From Promethearchaeota archaeon (lineage in GTDB: Archaea; Asgardarchaeota; Lokiarchaeia; Sigyniarchaeales; SOKP01), in NCBI GenBank assembly GCA_016839745.1, contig JAEOTS010000024.1, positions 1 through 33,695 of the forward strand: a stretch of 33,695 bases of DNA, in the 5' to 3' direction. The notes below the pieces were generated by a model. The model did not search any database. It had not been told where the DNA came from and saw only the letters and a list, made by a program, of their open reading frames with translations. The number at the start of each line of letters is the position of its first letter. Within the stretch, counting starts at the first letter, position 1. Below are positions 15,705 to 24,385 of the stretch, one piece after another. A program made the position numbers and the translations under genes.

Positions 15705-17435
15705 ATGCCTATTAGTGAAGAAGAACGCAAATTTCTTAACTACTTAGAAAAACTAATAGGCTTGCCTATACCAGAAGTTTCAGATCTTCAAAGTTATACA
15801 TTTGGATACACGGTTACTAACGACCATGTTGACGGTTTGAGTTTGTTCTCATGTGGGTTAACAATAATACCAGAAAAAATTACAACTCTCCCTTTTCTAA
15901 AAAAAATTTTAGTTAGAGGTAATAAATTAAAAGTTATACCCGAAGAACTCTGTTTTATTTCTTCGCTCGACACTTTAGATTTAAGCGAAAATAGGTTAGT
16001 AAAATTACCTAAAGCAATATACTCTTTATCTTCTCTAAAAGAATTACACTTGGAAACGAATAAATTAACAGAATTGCCAAATAACATCAATTCATTATCT
16101 TGTCTTACCTTATTGGACTTAAGCGAGAATTCTTTACATAAAATCCCCGAGACCATAGGAGCTTTAGAGAATTTAAAATCCTTAGATTTAAGTCACAATG
16201 AGATTAAGGAACTTCCAGATTCAATTAAAAATCTTAAATCCTTAAAGTTATTATATTTAGGAAGTAATAATTTAAATTCACTACCAGAATCTATAGGTTC
16301 TTTAAGTTCATTAAAACGATTAAATCTTCGGAATAATAAATTAACCAAATTACCTAATTCAATAGGAAATTTATCTGCTTTGTCTTCTTTATTCTTGAAA
16401 GGTAATAACTTAACATACTTACCTGATTCGATAGGTAATTTAAAAAACCTTAAGTATCTTGGATTAATGTCTAATAAACTTCCGTTTCTTCCCGAAACTA
16501 TTGGTTCTCTTAAATCATTGGAGAATTTAGATGTAACTTCTAACTATTTAACAGAGCTTCCTAAATCTATTAATTCTCTTGAATTACTTCTGAAGTTAGA
16601 AATAACCAATAACCAATTAACTGAATTACCAGATATTGGTAATTTAAGATCAATAAAATCTCTCAAACTTGATAGGAATAGACTTAAATCTCTTCCGGAA
16701 TCTATTTGTAATTTAAAAACTCTTGAATCTTTAAAAGCTGATCGAAATGAGCTAGAAGAGCTTCCTAATTCTATTGGGGACCTCACATCTTTAAAAGAAT
16801 TGGATCTATATGATAATAAGTTAAAAAAACTACCTGATTCGCTTGGCAATTTAAAGGCTCTAGATGTATTTGATTTAAGCAAGAACCAATTAACGGTTCT
16901 ACCGGAGTCAATTGGTTCATTAAATTCTTTAAAAGAACTCGATCTTTCTACTAATAAGTTAACCAGTTTAATACCATCTATAGGTAAATTGCCACTTTTA
17001 AAAAATCTAGTTTTAGGCTTTAATCGTCTAGAAACCATTCCGAATTCTATAGGCTTATTATCCACATTAGAAAATTTAGATTTGGGAAAAAATAGTATAA
17101 ATAAAATTCCGGATTCAATAGGTTCTCTGAAATCCCTTAAACGGTTATACTTATATTATAACAATTTAAAGGAGATACCAAGCACCATCGGCGAACTTGA
17201 AAATTTAAAATATCTATATTTAGGAAACAACGAATTAACACATATTCCTGAATCAATTGGTAAGTTAAAATCTTTGAAGTATTTGTTTTTAAGAACTAAT
17301 TTTATAATAAATATACCAGAGTCAATAGAATCTCTCTCCTCACTTCAATATTTAAATATTGAACGCAATAACCTAAAAAAGTTTCCTGCTTCTCTTGAAA
17401 AACTAGAAGCTCGTGATGTGAAGATATTTAAATAG
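15705..17435 (+). CDS. Leucine-rich-repeat protein, Shoc2/PIRL-like 23-residue repeats
   Basis: A 576-residue cytoplasmic-looking protein without signal peptide or membrane helix. After a 63-residue N-cap with one degenerate repeat (VDGLSLFSCGLTIIPEKI), it has 22 tandem repeats of consensus SLKxLDLxxNxLxxLPxSIGxLx from residue 64 to 568, each 23 residues except one of 22. An eight-residue tail follows. The repeat phrasing is that of eukaryotic Ras-binding Shoc2 and plant PIRL proteins rather than the 20-residue bacterial type. Such LRRs serve as protein-protein interaction surfaces; no enzyme domain is attached. Open frames on the opposite strand are products of the repetitive coding sequence. 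The gene lies between the alcohol dehydrogenase terminator and AOR, on the same strand but with its own gap, so its partner cannot be guessed from position. Confidence 0.92.
   Translation: MPISEEERKFLNYLEKLIGLPIPEVSDLQSYTFGYTVTNDHVDGLSLFSCGLTIIPEKITTLPFLKKILVRGNKLKVIPEELCFISSLDTLDLSENRLVKLPKAIYSLSSLKELHLETNKLTELPNNINSLSCLTLLDLSENSLHKIPETIGALENLKSLDLSHNEIKELPDSIKNLKSLKLLYLGSNNLNSLPESIGSLSSLKRLNLRNNKLTKLPNSIGNLSALSSLFLKGNNLTYLPDSIGNLKNLKYLGLMSNKLPFLPETIGSLKSLENLDVTSNYLTELPKSINSLELLLKLEITNNQLTELPDIGNLRSIKSLKLDRNRLKSLPESICNLKTLESLKADRNELEELPNSIGDLTSLKELDLYDNKLKKLPDSLGNLKALDVFDLSKNQLTVLPESIGSLNSLKELDLSTNKLTSLIPSIGKLPLLKNLVLGFNRLETIPNSIGLLSTLENLDLGKNSINKIPDSIGSLKSLKRLYLYYNNLKEIPSTIGELENLKYLYLGNNELTHIPESIGKLKSLKYLFLRTNFIINIPESIESLSSLQYLNIERNNLKKFPASLEKLEARDVKIFK
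15894..17408 (+). repeat. 22 tandem LRR-coding units, about 69 bp each
   Basis: Twenty-one units of 69 bases and one of 66 (the eleventh, which lacks one residue in LPDIGNL). Units are clearly diverged at DNA level, so the array is old rather than a fresh expansion, but they keep phase perfectly. Confidence 0.85.
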
Positions 17436-17542
17436 AAGTTACAAGCTTTTTAGGAAAATATAAATGAACTCTTACTAATTGCAAATATAATTATATACAA
17501 ATAAAATAAGTATATAGTAATAATTCTTAAAGTGTAATCAAA

Positions 17543-19381
17543 ATGAAAGGTTTTGAAGGAAAACTTTTAGTAGTTGATCTAAGCAGCAAGGAGATAGGCG
17601 AAGAGCTAATTAAAGATTCAATTGCCGAGAAATTCCTTGGCGGTGCGGGATATGCATGTAGATACTTGTACGATAAGCTTGATAGGGATACTGACCCACT
17701 TTCACCAGACAATATCTTAATGTTCATGACAGGTCTTTTTTGTGGCTCTAACGCTCCTACAAGTGGAAGGTTCGTTGTCTGTGCTAAATCCCCTCTAACA
17801 GGGATATGGGGAGAATCTAATTGTGGTGGTTTTTTTGGTCCAGAATTAAGAAAAACAGGCTACGATGGAATAGTGATTAAAGGGGCTTCTAAAAATCCCG
17901 TATATTTAGATATAAACGAAAACGGAGCAGAAATCAAGGATGCTTCAAACTTGTGGGGAAAGGGGATTTTTGAAACATCCAAATTGTTGAAGGAAAATTC
18001 AGGATCCCCCTTAACTCGAGTTGCTTGTATAGGACAAGCGGGTGAAAATCTTGTAAAATACGCCATTGTTGCTTCTGAAGATAAGGCTGCTGGTAGAACT
18101 GGAATGGGTGCTGTCATGGGTTCAAAAAAATTAAAGGCGATTACAGTTAGAGGGAAAAAAAGGAAATACGATGCATTTGCACCTGAAGAATTTAAGGAAG
18201 CAGTTAAAGTCTCAACTGAAGAAATAAATTCTTCCTTTGCAACACAAGTTTTTGGTGAACTAGGTACGTCAAATCCGGTTGATATGTATAATGCCTCAGG
18301 TGAATTACCAATAAAGTATTGGACACAAGGAACTTGGGAAGGCGCATTCAATATATCGGGTTCTACTGCTTACGAGAAAATATTCACTGGGAGTTATCCC
18401 TGTTTCTCCTGTCCTATTGGTTGTTCAAAGAGAGCAAAAATTGATGAAGGGGAATTTAAAACCAATGGTGAAATTGAGGCAGCAGAATATGAAACCGTTG
18501 CAGGATTTGGTTCTATGATATTGAATGATAATCTTGAAGGAATTCAAAGAGCTAATTACCTCTGTAATGATTACGGAATAGACACCATTAGTGGTAGTGG
18601 CACCATAGCATTTATTTATTATCTCTTTGATAAAGGTAAAATCAGTGCTGAGGATATTAAGGGGTTAGACCCAAAATGGGGTGAAATAAAACCTGCTCTT
18701 GAGCTAATAAAAAAAATCACATTTAGGGAGGGAATCGGAGATATTATGGCGGAAGGTTCTGATTATGTTGGAAAAAAATTCAATATTCCTAAAGAGGAGA
18801 TCGCTACAGTTTACGGAATGGAGATACCCTACCATGATTTACGGCGAATGTATGGTATGGCGGCTGGTTATGCCTTAGCTACCCCTCGAGGACCCTGTCA
18901 CAATTCATGTGATGCATATATGGCAATTCTAGGGCTACCACTTAGCGAATTTGGAATCGAATTAAATGTTGATTGGTACCAAGATGATGAACCAATGGCA
19001 GAATTTTGTGCCCGCATTCAAGATTACCGTGCGGTGTATAATTCACTAATTATTTGCGTATTTGCTAATCCTCCATCCGAGACGATTCTAGATATGGTAA
19101 CAACAGCAACTGGTTTAAATCTCTCTATGGAAGAGTTTAAAAAGCTAGGGGAACGTATTTACATGATTAAAAGATTATTCAACTTAAAAATGGGACTTAC
19201 TGTAGCAGATGATAGATTACCAAAGATCGTATTAAATCCAGTTAATGAAGGAGGTTCAGCGGGAAAAACACCAAATTTCCAACAATTAAAAGACGCTTAT
19301 TACCAGTATCGACAATTTGATAAATTATCTGGATATCCAAATCAAGAAAAACTGAAAGATCTCGGTTTAGATAATATATAA
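17543..19381 (+). CDS. aor: Aldehyde ferredoxin oxidoreductase (tungsten pterin enzyme)
   Basis: Oxidises aldehydes to carboxylic acids with ferredoxin as electron acceptor, using a tungsto-bis-pterin cofactor and one 4Fe-4S cluster. The 612 residues match the family. Cluster cysteines are Cys287, Cys290 and Cys294 (YPCFSCPIGCSKR) with the distant fourth at Cys505 (SLIICVFANP). Pterin-binding features include the N-terminal GGAGYACRYLYD, SNCGGFFGPELRKTGYDG and the region PRGPCHNSCD. An Asp/Glu-rich ..TNGEIEAAEYETV matches the AOR mononuclear site. The enzyme acts in peptide and amino-acid fermentation. The start ATG at 17543 is preceded by AAAGTGTAATC, a probable ribosome binding site. The hut genes follow in the same direction after a T-rich terminator-like gap of about 100 bases, so cotranscription is uncertain. 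Confidence 0.95.
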   Translation: MKGFEGKLLVVDLSSKEIGEELIKDSIAEKFLGGAGYACRYLYDKLDRDTDPLSPDNILMFMTGLFCGSNAPTSGRFVVCAKSPLTGIWGESNCGGFFGPELRKTGYDGIVIKGASKNPVYLDINENGAEIKDASNLWGKGIFETSKLLKENSGSPLTRVACIGQAGENLVKYAIVASEDKAAGRTGMGAVMGSKKLKAITVRGKKRKYDAFAPEEFKEAVKVSTEEINSSFATQVFGELGTSNPVDMYNASGELPIKYWTQGTWEGAFNISGSTAYEKIFTGSYPCFSCPIGCSKRAKIDEGEFKTNGEIEAAEYETVAGFGSMILNDNLEGIQRANYLCNDYGIDTISGSGTIAFIYYLFDKGKISAEDIKGLDPKWGEIKPALELIKKITFREGIGDIMAEGSDYVGKKFNIPKEEIATVYGMEIPYHDLRRMYGMAAGYALATPRGPCHNSCDAYMAILGLPLSEFGIELNVDWYQDDEPMAEFCARIQDYRAVYNSLIICVFANPPSETILDMVTTATGLNLSMEEFKKLGERIYMIKRLFNLKMGLTVADDRLPKIVLNPVNEGGSAGKTPNFQQLKDAYYQYRQFDKLSGYPNQEKLKDLGLDNI

Positions 19382-19413
19382 TTTTTATTCTTGTTTTTTT
19401 ATTCTTTTTCTTA
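19382..19413 (+). terminator. T-rich terminator after AOR
   Basis: The run begins directly at the stop codon, with T5, T7 and T5 blocks separated by one to three other bases and no stem. Confidence 0.55.
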
Positions 19414-19482
19414 ATTTCATGTAAAACTTGTATCTAGGTAATATTGTTAAATGTTAAATATTAAAGGGAGTTAGATAAAAAT

Positions 19483-21495
19483 ATGGATATTTCAAAAGCT
19501 ATGAAGATTAAATTATCAGATAAATTACCTGAACTTCCCGAATTTAAGGAAGGTATCCGTAGGGCTCCAAATCGTGGTTTTAATCTAAATCGCGAGGAAA
19601 CAGTTATTGCTTTGAAAAATGCTTTAAGATATCTCCCTGAGAAGCTTCATAAGCAAATTGCCCCCGAATTTTTAAATGAGCTATTAACGAGAGGAAGAAT
19701 CTATGCATATCGTTTCCGTTCCTCTGGACAAATAAAAGCTAAACCCATCGATGGCTATAAAGGTATTCTTGAAGCAAGAGCAATACAATTAATGATTGAT
19801 AATAATTTAGATTTTGATGTTGCACTTTATCCCTATGAATTAGTTACTTATGGTGAAAGTGGACAGGTTTGTCAAAATTGGCTTCAATACAGATTAATCA
19901 TGCAATACCTTGAAGTTTTAGAGGAGGATCAAACACTTGTGGTTATGTCTGGTCACCCCCTTGGTTTGTTCGCTAGTAAAAGAAATGCTCCACGTGTAAT
20001 TATGACTAACGGTTTAATGGTTGGTTTATTCGACACACCCAAAGAATTCCACCGAGTCTCGGCAATGGGGGTCGCAAATTATGGCCAAATGACAAGTGGT
20101 GGCTGGATGTATATTGGCCCACAAGGTATCGTTCACGGAACATATATTACATTACTAAATGCTGGAAGACTTTATTTAGGAATACCTCCTAAGGAAGGTC
20201 TTCGAGGAATATTATATCTTACTTCAGGACTAGGAGGTATGAGTGGTGCCCAAGCCAAAGCGATAGAAATTGCAGGTGGTATCGGAATTATAGCAGAAGT
20301 TGATAAATCTCGGATTGAAACTCGTTACGAGCAAGGATGGGTAAGTAAAGTATCAAATAATCTTGAAGAAATCTTCAATTGGGTAGAAGAATATAAAGAG
20401 AGAAAAGATTCGATATCAATAGCTTTTCATGGGAATGTTGTTGATATATGGAACTATGTTGTAGATAATAATATTGAAGTTGAGCTTGCTTCAGATCAAA
20501 CATCTTGCCATGCCCCCTATGAAGGAGGTTATACTCCTATTAGTCTAACCTTTGAAGAAGGTAGAAATCTATTAGAGTCAGATAGAAAAGAGTATGAAAA
20601 GTTAGTTGATGATTCATTACGCGAGCAATATAAACTGATCAAAACTATGGTTAATAGGGGTACAAAATTCTGGGACTATGGAAATTCTTTTCTTAAAGCT
20701 GTTTACGATGCAGGAGTTCAAGAAATCGCGATTGATGGAGATCCTAAAAACGGTTTCATCTTTCCTTCTTATGTTGAACATATTATGGGGCCAATATGCT
20801 TTGATTATGGATACGGACCTTTTAGGTGGGTGTGTTTAAGTTTAGACCATTCAGATTTAATGAAAACAGATCAAGTTGCTCTATCTTGTATAGATCCAAA
20901 TCGTAGAGCTCAAGATCGTGATAATTGGTATTGGATTAAAAACGCTGAGATGAATAAATTGGTAGTTGGTTCACAAGCTCGAATATTATATGCCGACATG
21001 GAAACCCGTGTAAAAATTGCTTTAAAATTCAACGAATTAGTTAGATCTGGAGAGATAGGACCTATTATGCTTGGTAGAGATCATCACGATGTGTCCGGTA
21101 CAGATTCTCCATTTAGAGAGACATCAAATATAAAAGATGGAAGTAATATTATGGCGGATATGGCTCACCAAAGTTGGGCGGGAAACATAGCTCGAGGTAT
21201 GACGATGTGTGTATTATCTAATGGAGGGGGTGTAGGTACGGGAAAAGCTATTAATGGAGGATTTGGATTAGTTTTAGATGGATCTGAACGCGTCAATGAA
21301 ATTATAAGAAGCGCTATTAACTGGGATGTATCGTGTGGAGTAGCAAGAAGAGCTTGGGCGAGAAACACAAATGCTATTGACACCGCATATAAGTGGAATG
21401 TGGAGCATAAGGATAAAGGACAAATTACCTTACCCTTTCAAATAGATGAAGATATGATTAAAAGTATTGTAGATTCAGAACTAGAAAAAGATTAA
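19483..21495 (+). CDS. hutU: Urocanate hydratase, long form
   Basis: Second step of histidine degradation: adds water to urocanate to give 4-imidazolone-5-propionate, with NAD+ as a tightly bound electrophile. The 670 residues are far longer than the ~555 of common bacterial HutU and match the ~675-residue class that includes mammalian UROC1. Visible elements are GYKGILEARAIQLM, VVMSGHPLGLF, the NAD loop TSGLGGMSGAQAKA, the active-site cysteine region YGYGPFRWVCLSLDHSDL and GRDHHDVSGTDSPFRET near the C-terminus. The start ATG at 19483 follows AAAGGGAG, a strong ribosome binding site. hutH begins within the next 15 bases and hutI follows, so the three form an operon. Confidence 0.96.
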   Translation: MDISKAMKIKLSDKLPELPEFKEGIRRAPNRGFNLNREETVIALKNALRYLPEKLHKQIAPEFLNELLTRGRIYAYRFRSSGQIKAKPIDGYKGILEARAIQLMIDNNLDFDVALYPYELVTYGESGQVCQNWLQYRLIMQYLEVLEEDQTLVVMSGHPLGLFASKRNAPRVIMTNGLMVGLFDTPKEFHRVSAMGVANYGQMTSGGWMYIGPQGIVHGTYITLLNAGRLYLGIPPKEGLRGILYLTSGLGGMSGAQAKAIEIAGGIGIIAEVDKSRIETRYEQGWVSKVSNNLEEIFNWVEEYKERKDSISIAFHGNVVDIWNYVVDNNIEVELASDQTSCHAPYEGGYTPISLTFEEGRNLLESDRKEYEKLVDDSLREQYKLIKTMVNRGTKFWDYGNSFLKAVYDAGVQEIAIDGDPKNGFIFPSYVEHIMGPICFDYGYGPFRWVCLSLDHSDLMKTDQVALSCIDPNRRAQDRDNWYWIKNAEMNKLVVGSQARILYADMETRVKIALKFNELVRSGEIGPIMLGRDHHDVSGTDSPFRETSNIKDGSNIMADMAHQSWAGNIARGMTMCVLSNGGGVGTGKAINGGFGLVLDGSERVNEIIRSAINWDVSCGVARRAWARNTNAIDTAYKWNVEHKDKGQITLPFQIDEDMIKSIVDSELEKD

Positions 21496-21510
21496 TTGAA
21501 TTTGATTAAA

Positions 21511-23025
21511 ATGAGTAAAAACTTTAAATATGGAATTGACTTTTTAACGCCTGATTTAGCTTTGCAAATTGCTAATGGAGAGATAAAAGGAATAATAACT
21601 GAAGACGTAAAATTAAAAGTCAAAAAGAATTATGAAGCAGTTCAAAAAATAGCTACAGGTGAAAAATTAGTCTATAGTGTTAACACTGGTTTTGGTTCGC
21701 TGTGCACTACTATAATTTCAAAAGAGGAAACAGGTAAATTACAAGAAAATCTTCTAAAAAGTCATAGCGTAGGTCTTGGTGATCCTATTGGACACCAGTT
21801 ATCAAAACTTATGATGATTTTGAAAATTCAAGCTTTATGCAAAGGATTTTCTGGAATATCCTTGGAAGTAATTGAACGAATTAATTGGCATGTAGAAAGC
21901 AATGTAATTCCATTAGTTCCAGAACAAGGTTCTGTTGGAGCATCCGGAGATCTCGCTCCTCTAGCTCATTTGTTCTTACCGCTCATTGGGTTAGGATATT
22001 TATCAAAAGATGGTAAAAATTATATCAAATCTCGTGAAATATTACAAAAACACGACTTAACTCCTTTAAAATTACAAGCTAAGGAGGGTTTAGCTTTAAT
22101 TAACGGCACACAATTTATTACTGCTCATGCGATAGTTATACATGAAAAATTTAGAAATTGCCTTGATAATGCTGATATCATTGGGGCTCTAAGCCTTGAA
22201 GCTTATTTAGGCTCAGCGCAGCCATTTGACGAGAATTTAATTAATTTAAGACCACATCAAGGAGCTATTATTGTTGCTGAAAAAATTAGGAAATTTTTAA
22301 AAGATTCTCAATTTATTGAATCTCATAAGGATTGTGGAAGGGTCCAAGATCCATATTCTATTCGGTGCATACCTCAAGTCCATGGTGCCTCTCGAGATGC
22401 ATTCTTACACTTTAAAGAGGTAGTAGAGTGTGAATTAAACTCAGTAACAGACAATCCTATTATAATTAATGAAAATAAAACTATAAGTGGGGGAAATTTC
22501 CATGGTCAACCACTCGCACTTCCATTGGATTATGTTGGTTTAGCCGCCTCTGAAATAGGAAATATATCCGATAGAAGGACATATCTTCTCTTGGAAGGAA
22601 AATGGGGTTTACCCGCTTATTTAATTGAAGAAACCGGATTAAATTCGGGTTTCATGATAACGCAATATACTTCAGCAGCTTTAGTTAGCGAGAATAAATC
22701 GATGTGCTTCCCTGCAAGTGCTGATAGTATCCCAACGTCAATGGGACAAGAAGATCATGTAAGTATGGGATCAATTAGTGCGCGAAAAACACTTCGAATT
22801 GTAAATAACCTTGAAAAAATATTGGCTATCGAACTCTTATGTGCCGCTCAAGCATTTGATTTTAGGAGACCTCTGAAATCCAGCATAATTTTAGAAGCTT
22901 GTCATGCCCATATTCGTAAAAAAATCCCCCATATCAACGAAGATGTTGTTTTATCGGAATTGATTGAAATTGCTTTAGATACTATAAAGAGCAAAGAATT
23001 AGTGTATATTTCTAATAAAGAATAA
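21511..23025 (+). CDS. hutH: Histidine ammonia-lyase
   Basis: First step of histidine degradation: releases ammonia from histidine to give trans-urocanate. The self-made MIO electrophile comes from Ala-Ser-Gly at 144-146 (GSVGASGDLAPLAHL), very near 142-144 of the Pseudomonas enzyme. Other family marks are the Tyr loop VYSVNTGFGSL, the helix-rich core NGTQFITAHA, VQDPYSIRCIPQVHGASRD, SVTDNPIII and GNFHGQPLALPLDYVGLA. The length of about 504 residues is normal. I chose ATG 21511, preceded by TTGATTAAA that resembles the local GTGAT ribosome binding site; TTG at 21496, directly after the hutU stop, would add MNLIK. The 0-15 base spacing to hutU implies coupled translation. Confidence 0.96.
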   Translation: MSKNFKYGIDFLTPDLALQIANGEIKGIITEDVKLKVKKNYEAVQKIATGEKLVYSVNTGFGSLCTTIISKEETGKLQENLLKSHSVGLGDPIGHQLSKLMMILKIQALCKGFSGISLEVIERINWHVESNVIPLVPEQGSVGASGDLAPLAHLFLPLIGLGYLSKDGKNYIKSREILQKHDLTPLKLQAKEGLALINGTQFITAHAIVIHEKFRNCLDNADIIGALSLEAYLGSAQPFDENLINLRPHQGAIIVAEKIRKFLKDSQFIESHKDCGRVQDPYSIRCIPQVHGASRDAFLHFKEVVECELNSVTDNPIIINENKTISGGNFHGQPLALPLDYVGLAASEIGNISDRRTYLLLEGKWGLPAYLIEETGLNSGFMITQYTSAALVSENKSMCFPASADSIPTSMGQEDHVSMGSISARKTLRIVNNLEKILAIELLCAAQAFDFRRPLKSSIILEACHAHIRKKIPHINEDVVLSELIEIALDTIKSKELVYISNKE

Positions 23026-23037
23026 AAGAGGAATTTT

Positions 23038-24369
23038 ATGAATGTAAGATCTACTCCATCCCCTAAAAGAATAAAAAGAAAAGATCCAAACAATAATGAT
23101 CAAGCACCTCAAGTAGATTTAATTATTATTCACGCAAATGAACTGGTAACAATGGATACCACTTACGGTGTTCCAAGAGTAGGTTTGGACATGAAAAACT
23201 TAGCGATTATTCCAGATGGAGCTGTAGCAATTTTTCATGACTCTATAATATTTGTAGGAACTACGCAAGAATTAAGTGCTAATTTCCCTCCTAGTGAGGA
23301 GACAGTTATTGTCGATGCAACTAATCGGTTAGTCACTCCTGGCTTTATAGATCCCCATACTCATATTATTTTTGATGGTTACAGAGAAAATGAGCTTGAA
23401 ATGAAACTTTCTGGTAAGAATTATATGGAAATTTTGGAAGCTGGAGGAGGAATTTTAAAGACAGTTAAGGCTACCAGAGAAGCTCCGTTAGGGCGGTTAA
23501 TTAAAAATGGGAAAATTATTCTAAATAGGATGATGGATTACGGTACAACTACAATAGAAACGAAATCAGGATATGGGTTAGATACCGAAAACGAAATCAA
23601 ATCGTTGCTCGCTGCAAAAGAATTAGACATCGAGCACCCCATAGATGTAATATCGACATTCTTAGGTGCTCATGCAGTTCCCCCTGAATATGAAGGGAAA
23701 ACCGATGAATATGTCGAATTAATAATTTCGGAAATGATTCCAAGAATAGCAAAAGAAGAATTAGCAGAATATTGTGATGTTTTTTGTGAAGAAGGGATTT
23801 TTTCGATAGACCAAACTAAAAAAATCTTATTAACAGCCATTAAATATGGTATGAAACCACAGATTCACATCGATGAAATTGTCGATACTAATGGTGCATT
23901 ATTAGCAGCCGAATTAAAAGCAGTGCAAGTAGGACACATGCTAAAATCTAATAATAATGGTTTAGAAGCGTTGAAAAAAACCAAAACTATTGCTACGCTA
24001 TTACCTGGAACTCCTTTTTGCTTAATGTTGAAAGATTATGCTCCTGCAAGAAAAATGATTGAAATGGGTATTCCAATAGCTCTTGCTACTGATCTTAATC
24101 CAAATTGCTGGACAGAATCAATGCAGATGATAATCGCATTGGCTTGTTATCACATGAAGCTTTCACCCGCGGAAGCATTAACAGCGGCCACAATTAACGC
24201 AGCTTGTGCTATTGAACGGCAAGAAGAAATTGGCAGTTTAGAACTTGGCAAAAAAGCAGATATAATAGTTTTTGACGTACCAAATCATAACTTTCTCCCT
24301 TACCAATTTGGCGTGAATTTAGTATCCAAGGTTATAAAAAATGGTAAAATTGTAGTAGATTTTGAATAA
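23038..24369 (+). CDS. hutI: Imidazolonepropionase
   Basis: Third step of histidine degradation: hydrolyses the imidazolone ring to N-formimino-L-glutamate. Amidohydrolase fold with metal ligands in TPGFIDPHTHIIFDG (His-x-His), the family-specific GYRENELEMKLSGKNYMEILEAGGGI that binds substrate, STFLGAHAVPPEYEGK, KPQIHIDEI (His), QVGHM (His) and ALATDLNPNCWTESMQM (Asp). The 443 residues include an N-terminal extension of about 25 charged residues compared with typical enzymes of ~410-420; a later start is possible but no good alternative codon is evident. ATG at 23038 has GAGGAA seven bases upstream and lies 12 bases past hutH. The 3' end converges with ftcD with only 16 bases between stops. 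Confidence 0.96.
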   Translation: MNVRSTPSPKRIKRKDPNNNDQAPQVDLIIIHANELVTMDTTYGVPRVGLDMKNLAIIPDGAVAIFHDSIIFVGTTQELSANFPPSEETVIVDATNRLVTPGFIDPHTHIIFDGYRENELEMKLSGKNYMEILEAGGGILKTVKATREAPLGRLIKNGKIILNRMMDYGTTTIETKSGYGLDTENEIKSLLAAKELDIEHPIDVISTFLGAHAVPPEYEGKTDEYVELIISEMIPRIAKEELAEYCDVFCEEGIFSIDQTKKILLTAIKYGMKPQIHIDEIVDTNGALLAAELKAVQVGHMLKSNNNGLEALKKTKTIATLLPGTPFCLMLKDYAPARKMIEMGIPIALATDLNPNCWTESMQMIIALACYHMKLSPAEALTAATINAACAIERQEEIGSLELGKKADIIVFDVPNHNFLPYQFGVNLVSKVIKNGKIVVDFE

Positions 24370-24385
24370 TTAGCTAAACTAGATA

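Noticed and set aside
16544..17065. 173-codon minus-strand frame in the LRR gene
   Set aside because: It is periodic because it is the antisense of the 69-base LRR units; no independent start signal or domain.
15894..17408. Repetitive DNA considered as a CRISPR array or satellite
   Set aside because: The period of 69 bases, continuous reading frame and LRR consensus show that the repetition is protein-coding; there are no identical repeats with unique spacers.
17543..24369. AOR plus hut genes as one catabolic operon
   Set aside because: A dense T-rich terminator-like tract directly follows the AOR stop and about 100 bases separate it from hutU, so common transcription is not supported.
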